20,806 bases of DNA, taken from contig JADRCO010001263.1 of NCBI GenBank assembly GCA_021464525.1, forward strand, positions 1 to 20,806, given 5' to 3'. The DNA is from Rhizophagus sp. LPA8_4_AMF. Lineage: Eukaryota > Glomeromycota > Glomeromycetes > Glomerales > Glomeraceae. The notes beneath the pieces were generated by a model that was not told the DNA's origin, searched no databases, and saw only the letters and a list, made by a program, of their open reading frames with translations. Positions 1 to 9,000 of the stretch are shown one piece after another (within the stretch, counting starts at the first letter, position 1; each line of letters starts with the position of its first letter). The translations under genes and the position numbers were made by a program.

Positions 1-485
1 GAAACATTTTTTTGTATAATATCATATAAAAAAAATGTTTCGCAACATTTTTTTTGATACTTTAACAAAAGATGGTGCGAAACCATTTTTTGTATAATAT
101 TATATTAAAAAAACGTTTTGCAATATTTTTTTCTGATACTTTAACAAAAAATGTTGTGAAACATTTTTTTGTATAATGTTATATTAAAAAAACGTTTCGC
201 AACATTTTTTTTGATACAGTACTTTAACAAAAAACATTGCAAAACCATTTTTTGTTTAATAATCTATTGAAAAAACGTTTTGCAACATTTTTTTCCGATA
301 CTTTAACAAAAAAATGTTGTGAAACATTTTTTTGTATAATATCATACTAAAAAAAATGTTTTGCAATATTTTTTTTGATACTTTAACAAAAAACGTTGTG
401 AAACCATTTTTTGTTTAATAATATATCAAAAAAATGTTTCACAACATTTATTTTGATATTTTAATAAAACGTTGCGAAACATTTT
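1..485. repeat. Tandem array of about 79-bp units
   Basis: Six tandem units start at 1, 79, 158, 241, 321 and 400 (75-83 bp each), with a partial seventh from 475. Odd units open GAAACATTTTTTTG and even units open GAAACCATTTTTTG or a close variant, so there is also a dimer period of about 158 bp. Within each unit the core GTTTCGCAAC, embedded in A and T runs, is followed about 40 bp later by its reverse complement GTTGCGAAAC at the next unit boundary. The array is therefore one short motif laid down in alternating orientation. The spacers differ by type: TATAAT-like sequence in one, GATACTTTAACAAAA in the other. No coding function is visible. Confidence 0.9.
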
Positions 486-496
486 CTGAAGATAAA

Positions 497-682
497 GCTC
501 GAGCCAGCTCAAGCCAGCTTGAGCCTAGCTTGGCTCGAGCCAGGATTTTTCAAGGCTCGGCTCAGCTCACTTTAGCTCGAGCTGAGATTTTTATGGCTCG
601 GCTCACTCCAGCTCGAGCCTGAATTTTTTTTTTCAAGCCGAGCTGAGCCAGACTGTGGCTTGGCTCAACCCAGCTCGTGTGA
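497..682. repeat. GCTCGAGCC-rich low-complexity block
   Basis: This GC-richer island is built from overlapping variants of AGCTCGAGCC, GGCTCGGCTCAGCTC and AAGCCGAGCTGAGCCA, separated by short GATTTTT runs. The motifs are self-complementary, and the GGCTCGGCTCAGCTC run near 574 is inverted by AAGCCGAGCTGAGCCA near 634, so the block could fold on itself. An open frame crosses it only because the short repeat lacks stop codons. Confidence 0.75.
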
Positions 683-830
683 AGTTTTACTTTGAGCTAA
701 CTATTTAAATGAAACGTTCATTAATGTTTCAACTTTTTCATTTAGACACGTAAGACAGATAATAATAAGTTTTGAAAAAAAATTTTGAACCTTTAAAAAA
801 AATGGATTTTAAATTTTTTTCTTTTTTCAT

Positions 831-974
831 AAGAACTTTGGCTCCAGCTTGGACACAGAAGAATCAGGAAGCTTTCAAAAATTATTTGCAGATGCAGTCC
901 TTAAAAATATTTTATTGACATTTTTTTCCTATTATATAGGTCCTAGCTCATATGTTTTGTGTTCAAAATTTTGA
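831..974 (+). pseudogene. Possible short coding relic
   Basis: A short open stretch of 47 codons has no ATG and ends at TGA 972-974. Its first part, including SLDTEESGSFQKLFADAV, has a protein-like composition unlike the surrounding AT-rich sequence. An in-frame stop lies shortly upstream in the T-rich tract. I do not recognise the family. It may be a fragment of a repeated gene or transposon, or chance. Confidence 0.25.
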
Positions 975-1001
975 AATTTTTTTTTTGTAGATTCAGGCAA
1001 A

Positions 1002-1293
1002 CTAGGTCATTGGAAAAGACAGAGTATTAACTGCTCTTTGTGTTTGATTAATGCAAGCGTATTTCTTTCCTTTACTTCCTCCATCCAATACGAATGCCAA
1101 ACCTTCTTGCAAGTTTTTAATAGATACACCTGCATTCTTATAGATAACAGCTAAATATTCATCTCCAGAATTATTGCAACAGTAAATGTGGGTTTCAAAA
1201 TAATTTTGAAACTAAATTTAAAAAGATGTTTAATAACATTAGTTTTTGTTCATCTCTTTCATAAGACACCAGCCCGCCTTTGTTACTGGAACC
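1002..1293 (-). pseudogene. Frameshifted coding relic, family not recognised
   Basis: Two reading frames on the minus strand carry protein-like sequence that abuts near 1195. The upstream frame (1195-1293) reads GGLVSYERDEQKLMLLNI and ends at TGA 1195-1197. The downstream frame carries CCNNSGDEYLAVIYKNAG followed by GLAFVLDGGSKGKKYACI, and ends at TAG 1002-1004. Neither has a start codon and no splice junction joins them convincingly, so a frameshift near 1195 is the simplest reading. This looks like the 3' end of a decayed gene or transposon ORF. Base composition is less AT-rich than the flanks, which supports former coding. I cannot assign a function. Confidence 0.45.
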
Positions 1294-2062
1294 CTAGAGG
1301 TGTGTTTTGGAATACTTTCAAAGAATTTCTTTTTAAAAAACATTTTAATAAGTAATAACCTTTATTTATTTATTTTTTTAAAAAAAATTTGAAAGATGTT
1401 ATTAATAGAGTTAAAAGGACATTTAACATTGTAGGAAAATTTATGTTTATGTTTATTGAACAATTTAGTTTATTTATAGATTAGAATAATTCATATGATT
1501 AGATTTAGGATAGAACTATTTAATATTTCTAAAATATAATACATCAACTTTAAAATAAATAAACTATAACTTTATTGCAACTTTAATATTTGTTTACTAT
1601 AACTTAAACATGCATTTAATATAATTTAAATATACGTTTGCTATATATTTTCGATTTCAATACTATTTTTGCATAAGCCAGTTAAATCAGGTGACGATTT
1701 CCTTAATATGCATCAACTTTATACATACGATCCACATAAACTTATAATCAAGATTTGGTCATGATATGGTATTAAATCTTTACAATAAGTTCTATGATAA
1801 AATTTTGATATAGTTATGATATGGTTTCGATTTTAAAAGTTTCTGCAAAGAAGCTAACAATATAGTCAAACAATTTCGAAAATACAATCTTTTTTCAACA
1901 ATAATTTATATAATCAAATCATAAAAATAGATAAAAGAAAGATAAAAAATTGTAAACTCAACTTTTTCTAACTTTTGATTTTTGTTATAAAATTACACAT
2001 TTTTTTAAAAATATTTCACATATAGAATCTCAATATTTCAATATAAATAAATATATATAGAC
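1294..2062. other. AT-rich intergenic stretch
   Basis: Strongly AT-rich sequence with many stops in all frames. I see no gene, RNA or organised repeat. A TAA at 2048-2050 lies in frame 15 nt upstream of the next ORF's ATG, which fixes that start as the first in-frame ATG. Confidence 0.5.
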
Positions 2063-2659
2063 ATGCCTGGCACCTTTATTAATATATCAGTAGATCACAT
2101 TACAAACATCAGGTCTATTGTAGATGAAAAAATTGATTTGAATTTCCTAACAGGAATTAAAACTAAATTAAATGCACCAACAAGAGTTGTGGCAGAAGAC
2201 ATTGAAGGAAAAACAATTCATTCAACCTTAAAAATTAAAGATATCCTTAGTAATAGACAGTCATTAGTTACGCATAATCAAAATTTACATCAGGAACATA
2301 AAAAAATAAAAGCTATAGTTATAGATGAAGTTACTATGTTCTCAGCAAATACTACATATTTTATAGCAAATGAACATTCATCTAAGCACACTCAATTTCC
2401 CCTACAAGATGCATTTTCCCTTACTGTTCATAAAACACAGGGTCTAACATTACCCCATGCTACAATTTCTTTGGATACTTCTATGTTTATACAGGATCAA
2501 TTATATATTGCCATAAACAGAGCAACATCATGGAAAAACCTGGATATTACATACTTTGACCTTAATTCCGTTAAGGTGGATAAAAATGTAATCAAAGAAT
2601 ATGAAAGATTACAGGAAGAGAATAGGACTATATTGCGAAATTATCTTATTGATATTTAA
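2063..2659 (+). CDS. Truncated PIF1-like helicase fragment, probably inactive
   Basis: An uninterrupted 198-codon ORF resembling parts of PIF1-family (SF1B) DNA helicases, which unwind DNA using ATP. Motif Ia is recognisable at residues 38-57 ([20 protein letters not shown], like APTGVAA...TIHS). A motif II/Walker B-like IVIDEVTM lies at 85-92, motif [11 protein letters not shown] at 121-130 and motif [14 protein letters not shown] at 146-157. The Walker A loop (motif I, GxxGxGKS) is absent: FLTG at 28-31 runs directly into motif Ia sequence. The segment between motif II and motif V, which should hold motifs III and IV, is only about 20-25 residues. Full family members are several hundred residues long, so this looks like a relic with two internal deletions. 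An AATAAA follows the stop. PIF1-like genes are often amplified in these genomes, including by Helitrons, but no Helitron end is visible here. Loss of Walker A argues against activity. Confidence 0.75.
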   Translation: MPGTFINISVDHITNIRSIVDEKIDLNFLTGIKTKLNAPTRVVAEDIEGKTIHSTLKIKDILSNRQSLVTHNQNLHQEHKKIKAIVIDEVTMFSANTTYFIANEHSSKHTQFPLQDAFSLTVHKTQGLTLPHATISLDTSMFIQDQLYIAINRATSWKNLDITYFDLNSVKVDKNVIKEYERLQEENRTILRNYLIDI

Positions 2660-4783
2660 AATACCTAATCAGTAATCACAAAAATCTTACATAAATTTAT
2701 TAGTACTAAATAAAGCTTATAATTTAGTTTCCTCTTTTAAATAGCTCTTACTATCTTATAATCCAATGATATAAATCGAATGGCAGCTCCCCTGCTAATA
2801 AGTCAATTTCTTGTTTTTGATTATACAATCTTTCTTAAAATTTTAAATTTAATTATCTGTTTGTTACAGTAAATCGCTGGAAATCACCACATCAAAAGTA
2901 TACAGTCGCTAATAAATAATTCAATCTCAAAAAAGTTATATTTAAATATAATGATGATATTATCTGCTTTTTGTATTAAATTTGAGATGCTACCATTATC
3001 CTTATCAACCGTAAGACTGAGTAATCCAATAAATAAATAATCTCTTAAGATAATTGGATTATTAACTTGAATCACCTAATCAATAATAAATTAATGGGCA
3101 CCTGAACGTTGACTTAAAAAGAAAACTTTTTTTTTGGTTTTTTTATATAGTAATGTTATTTTTTTCCCAAACCGAGATTTTGATAATTTTTTTCTTTCCA
3201 TTTTTTTTTTAAACTGAACTTTTAATATTTTTCATTCCGGTTTTTTTAACCCGAATTTTTTTTAACTTTTTTTTCAATTTCAATTTTTTTCTCTTTATAA
3301 TAATTTTTTTATGATTTTTCATTTATTTTTATGCATATTTTTTTTTGTTAACTTATAGATGTTTATATATTATCGTTATTATTTACTAGATCTAGATCGA
3401 TGCTGCAGTGTTGCGGTAAGAACTTTCTTCCGATTTACATTTTAATAATTTTTTTCTTTTTGTTATACTAATTTCTTTTTCTATTTTTTTTCGTTCTTAT
3501 AAAAGTAAACAAAGAGTCAAAAATGAGACATATTATATGCGAAAAGAGTTTAGTAACGTGTTTTAATGAAACTAGTTGATTTATAAATAAATATCAGGAA
3601 GTCTCGGTATGAAATTTTAAAAGAAAATAGATCGAGTTTTCAATAAAACTACAAAAAATCATACTATATCTAAAACACAAGCAAAAAATTAGGTTAAGTA
3701 GAAAACAGTCAAACTTTTATTAAAATGTAGTGAAAGAAATAGCTTCTTTTCTTCGGTGATCATAATATAAATAGTACAGAAATCCGTATTAAATAGAAAA
3801 TTCTCTTTTAGCATCAAATGGTATGAAATTGTAATACCTTTTGACTGACAATTCATTTGATCACTCACTGTAATATTATTTCAAAATGATAAAATAAAAA
3901 TGTCTAAATATTAAATTTTTTTTTAAAAGTATAACTTTTCATTCTTTGATTATTTTACATCGTGTTTTTAATAATCGCTATAAAAAAGCATTTTTAATAT
4001 TAATAATGTCCAGTAAATTGTTTATTCTTACTTACTTTAAACTTTTGTGTAATACTAATTCATATTTATGTTACATTATTGATTTGACAGAGTTTTGAAA
4101 TTCGTTACCTAAAAAAAAAATTTTTCTTTTCGATAAAATAAATTAAACTTTTATAATAAAACTGTTATCTACCATTAAAAAGAATTAATTTATGCAACAG
4201 TAATTCGTTTATTAAATGTATATTTCATAATAATAACATGAATTTCAAAATCAAACAGTTCTCGCTGATAAACGTCTTATAGACAATGAAAAATATGATT
4301 TTAAAGAACGTTTAGCTATATAATAGTGCTTGACATAAATTATTACAAATTGAACAATTGGAAATGATGATATAACAATCAATTTAATACAGAAATGTCA
4401 AATAGTTATATATAGTTAAACGGATATTTAAAAGATATTATTATTTACAAATAGATATTATTGATCTTGGACTACTCGCACTTGTGTAACCCGAGTTGAT
4501 TGAATAAAGCCCCTTAAATGTAAAATGAATACGAGTATTTTTTATTTTTTAAAATATTTATTCACAAATCACAATTATGATAAGATTATAAAAAAAAAAA
4601 ATGCTTTTTTTAAAAATAATCAGATCATCGTTCTTTAAATAGTAAGTGATAATAATAAAATACAAAATCAAATGATACATAATTAATATTTACTCTAAAA
4701 ATCTAATTATGAAACATTTATAAAATCGTAGTGCCGAAGTAAACTCGTGTAGTTGTAGTTGTAAATTCAGATACCATAAATAC
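2660..4783. other. AT-rich intergenic stretch
   Basis: About 2.1 kb without a recognisable gene. Between about 3116 and 3345 it is dominated by T runs interrupted by short CCGA/CCGG-containing words. A 63-codon open stretch on the minus strand (2884-3075) has no recognisable motif. No tRNA or rRNA was seen. Confidence 0.5.
2709..2714 (+). terminator. Possible polyadenylation signal
   Basis: AATAAA lies 50 nt after the helicase-fragment stop codon. The motif is frequent by chance in DNA this AT-rich. Confidence 0.3.
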
Positions 4784-4827
4784 TTGAACAGTGTCAGAAA
4801 GCAATGTCCGATTTCTTATGCTATAAT

Positions 4828-5160
4828 TAGGGATGGAAATGACTCTGTCCGGTTCTGCGAGCCGAACAAAGTTGGAGTGGTCCGAACCGATAGAACTGAT
4901 TCCAAACCTGGTTTAAAGCCAACTTTCAAGCAGCAACGTTTTGCGAACGGGTTCGTTAATTCTGGCCGACATCGCAAATTTGGCCTGAATTATCGCTTGT
5001 GTCACGTGAAGTTACACAAGTTTCCAAAGGAAATTTTATTTCTCCACGAAAATGGGAATTTGGTTACACGTGTTTCCAAAAAAAGAAAGTGAACTGATCA
5101 CTAAATCTGTTCAAACTGATGTAGAGACTGGATCCGTTATCCGTTGAATTTTCAGTAAAA
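4828..5160 (+). mobile_element. Possible hAT-type element end
   Basis: TAGGGATGGAAA at 4828-4839 resembles the Ac-type hAT terminal inverted repeat, which begins (C/T)AGGGATGAAA. It is followed by a GC-richer stretch with repeated CCGGTTC/GAACC words and, near 5131, GGATCCGTTATCCG, reminiscent of hAT subterminal repeats. I found no matching inverted end (TTTCCATCCCTA) downstream and no 8-bp target duplication, so this would be a truncated copy. A 102-codon open frame crosses the area but shows no transposase motif. Confidence 0.3.
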
Positions 5161-5240
5161 TTGTAATTATAAATGTTTGGAACAAAAATTTTGGAATAAA
5201 TATTCTTTGCGAAATTGATGTTTCAGTTATATTTTTTATT

Positions 5241-5412
5241 ATTATGATGTAGTTAGCCGAAATATTCCAGCCGCATTCCTGATTGCCGATCATCCGGACC
5301 GGCTCAGACGTAGATCCATCGTGGAATTCCATGATATTTCGGCTATTGAACCGGGTCCGGATGATCGGCAATCAGGAATGCGGCTGAATATTTCGGCTAA
5401 CTACACTATAAT
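5241..5412. mobile_element. Foldback (long inverted repeat) element
   Basis: The arm at 5241-5300 is inverted by the arm at 5354-5412, separated by a loop of about 53 bp. The core of each arm (GTAGTTAGCCGAAATATT... to ...GATCATCCGGACC) matches apart from a single-base indel in CCAGCC/CAGCC and two mismatches near the outer end. Pairing extends a few bases into the loop (CCGGCTCA against TGAACCGG). The arms are much more GC-rich than the flanks. This is the structure of a foldback or MITE-like insertion. No clear target duplication is visible: the flanks are ATTATGA and CTATAAT. Confidence 0.75.
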
Positions 5413-6007
5413 AAATTTAAATCGATTTTATATATAGTAATTGATTCGCTATACACAAATTACACTTTAGATATCCGTTATCCAGATATCCGTCAGATAT
5501 TAAATTCTAAATCAATTACTACAACATTAAGAAAATAAATTTTTAAAACTTTGTCATTATAGATGATCATTGGCTTTATGACTACCTACTAAACCATTTA
5601 AATCTGCGGGTCACTATCTATAAATCTGAATGATCTTCAAATTATTAATATCCGTTCAAACAATGGACCCAACCTCTAAACTGATGAACTAACGAAGCTG
5701 ACCCTGTGTCGCTCCATTTGGAACTTTTTCAATCATCAGTTATAATGCCTCATTTATTTCTTTTTTTTTGTATTTTATGGAAACTTTTCCACTTACAGTC
5801 TAACCAATTGTATATTATATTATCAGAAAAAACATTTTATTTATTATGTCCAATTACAAACTAATTTTATTCATCTTACATATAAATACACAATATATTA
5901 ATTGCAAATTCCTATAAATTAACAGTTATATCAAATTGAATAATTATTTAGCGTATCTTTATTAAATAATTTCATTATTATATACTTTATTTGGATTTCA
6001 TCTGGAA
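5413..6007. other. Intergenic stretch downstream of the kinase gene
   Basis: AT-rich sequence with no gene visible. Near 5470-5497 there are two closely spaced GATATCCG words around TTATCCA, similar to the subterminal words of transposon ends elsewhere in the window. The 3' signals of the kinase gene lie at the right end. Confidence 0.4.
5958..5991 (-). terminator. Possible polyadenylation signals of the kinase gene
   Basis: Two AATAAA words on the minus strand, at 5986-5991 and 5958-5963, lie 16 and 44 nt after the kinase stop codon (6008-6010). The placement is plausible, but the motif is common by chance here. Confidence 0.35.
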
Positions 6008-9000
6008 TTAGATTACTTGATCTAAACATTGAGAATTATCATCATCATCATATTTTGGAAGATCTTCTGTAAAGGGATTAAGCAATCGAGATGTATAAAT
6101 AGCTTGTGGATGAGTAGCTATTTGGTAATTCTTAATAGATAAAAGATTTGCTTTTCTATGTTCTTCTGCTTTCTTGAATTGCATTTCAATCTCTTTATTT
6201 TTTACTATTAAGAAATCACCTCCACATGACTTATAAAATGACATGATCAATTCATTTATTTCAAGAATATTTGGTCTATTGTTTGAGTTTAAATCCCAAC
6301 ACTTTTTCATTAAATCAATATAACAACTTGGTGCTTCTGGTTCATTTATTTCGGGTCTAGTTCCTTTGCAAATATCCAATGCTAAATTGTAATCATGTGC
6401 ACAATTGTAAAAAGGTTGTCTTCCAGTTGCCACAAAATACATTATCATACCAAAACTATAGATATCTGATGATTGAGTATAAGGCTTCCTTCTTAATACT
6501 TCAGGAGCCACATATGGCATGACTCCATAAATTTTAGTTTCATCTATATTACCAACCTCCCCACACAATCCCATGTCTGAAATTGATATAGAATTATCAA
6601 ATCTGTATACCTTACTTAAAAATAATATATTTCCTGTATGAAAATCACGATGAACTAAATTTTTTTGATGAATTTCTTTAAGACCATTGATAATATTAAG
6701 TAATGTAATTAATTTATTTTTCCAAACAAAATATTCATAATTTCCATTTATCCAATGATTAAAATTACCTTCTTTTGCATATTGAAGTACAATAATATAT
6801 TCTTTTGTAACTGGATTTTGAGATATCCCATATATATTAAGAATATTACTTCTTTTATTTATTGAATATTCTTTAACCTAATAAAAATATAAAATAATAA
6901 AAAACAATTATTTCATTATGTTTAAAGAATTTTCTATTATAAATGATTTTTAAAATTTTCATACCTCATTTAAAAATCTATTGCTAATATTCTGTGAATT
7001 ATTCAAACATTTTAAGGCAATTACTCTATTTGGATTCCTTTTATATATTTTCTTATCTGCATCATATTCTAGTGGACCATCCTTCCAATTTGCAGAATAC
7101 ACTATAGAAAACCCACCTTTACCTATTTCATTAATATTATTAAACTGATTATATGTTATCCATTCAAATACTATGTCATTGCTGTCATTTATCTTTAATT
7201 GCATTTCTTGAATAAATTCATCAATTTCTTCATTTCCACTTGCCCATGCAAGAATTAAAATATAATTATTCGTATTTGGATTTTGAGATATCCCATATAT
7301 ATTACAAATTATCCTGCCAAATATTTTTGCCAAATATTTTTTAGCCTAAATAGATAAGAAATTAATATATATTTATAATAAAAAACTATTAAAGAGATTA
7401 TTAATTTTATACCTTATTTATTACAAATTCAATAGTATTTTCGTGAATTATATAACATTTTAAAGTAACTTCTTTATTTAAATCTCTTGTAAAACTCCTA
7501 TATCTATAATTATAATGTAGTGGACCATCCTTCCATATTGCTGAAGATATCAAATTAAAATCATTTTTACTTATTTCTTTAATTTCATTGAGTTGATTGT
7601 ATGGTATCCATTCAAATACTGTATCCTCATATTTATTTATTTCTGATTGCACTTCTTGAATGAAATCATCGATTTTTTCATTTCCACTAATCCATATATA
7701 ATGGTTTTGAACTAAAATATAATCCCCTGTATCTGGATTTTGAGATATGCCATACAATACTAGAAATGCATCTTTGTCTGCATAATATCTTTTAACCTAA
7801 GTATAAATAAAAAGACTGTAAATATCCTAATTAAAAAAAAGTGCTTAATATCATAGAAATTTCATACCTCATTTATTAAAAAATCAATGGATTCTTGTGA
7901 ATTATGTAAACATTTTAAAGCAACCTCCTTGATTGAATCTCGTGTATACTTATTATAATTATAAATATAATGCAATGGACCATCCTTCCATATTGCTGAA
8001 TATACTGTTACAGGGCCATTTTTACCTGTCTCTTTAATTTTATCAAACTGATTGTATGGTATCCATTCAAGCAATATATCATCATAATTACTAGTTTTTA
8101 ATCGCATTTCTCGAATGAAATCATCAATTTTTTCATTTCCACTCATCACACTTACTAAATTTATGAAATCATTTTGAACTAAAATATAATCTCTTGTAAT
8201 AGGATTATGAGATATTCCATATAATACCTGAAATGCTTTATATTTTGTTGGATATTTTTTAGCCTTAATATAAATAAAAGTGATTATTGTAAATACTAAT
8301 TATTAAAAAAATGTTTAAATATTTAAAGAAATTTCATACCTCATTCATTAAATAATCAATGGATTCTTGTGAATTATGTAAACATTTTAAAGCAACTCTT
8401 TTATTTGAATCTCTAATATAATTTTCATAATGCTTATTATAACATAATGGACCATCCTTCCATATTGCTGAATATACTGTTATAAGGCCATTTTTGCCAG
8501 TTTCTTTAATTTCATTAAACTGATTGTATGGTATCCATTCAAGTACTACATCATCATTGTTATTAATTTTTATTTGCCTTTCTTGAATGAAATGATCAAT
8601 TATTTCATTTCCACTTGTCCAAATAAAAATTAAAATATAATCTCCTGTGTTTGAATTTTGAGATATTCCATACAATACTTGATATGCTTTATTGTTTGTT
8701 AAATATTTTTTAGCCTAATATAAATAAAAGAAACTGTAAATATACTAAATAAAAAAAAGTGATTGAATATTTAAAGAAATTTCATACTTCATTTATTAAA
8801 GAATTAATAGACTCTTGTGAATTATGTAAACATTTTAAAGCAACTTTTTTATTTGAATCTCTAATATAATTTTCATAGTATTTATTATAACATAATGGAC
8901 CATCCTTCCATATTGCTGAATATACTGTTATAAGTCCATTTTTGCAAGTCTCTTTAATTTCATTAAACTGATTGTATGGTATCCATTCAAGCACTATATC

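Noticed and set aside
1..485. CRISPR array
   Set aside because: Units have no unique spacers, the repeats are A/T-run rich and alternate in orientation, and the organism is eukaryotic.
434..622. 62-codon ORF on plus
   Set aside because: It runs through the tandem array and the GCTCGAGCC low-complexity block; composition is explained by the repeats.
2884..3075. 63-codon ORF on minus
   Set aside because: No motif, hydrophobic AT-driven composition, no supporting context.
4784..5092. 102-codon ORF on plus
   Set aside because: Lies in the hAT-like, repeat-word-rich stretch; its start precedes the putative element end and no domain is visible.
5111..5371. 86-codon ORF on minus
   Set aside because: Passes through both arms of the foldback hairpin; a by-product of the inverted repeat.
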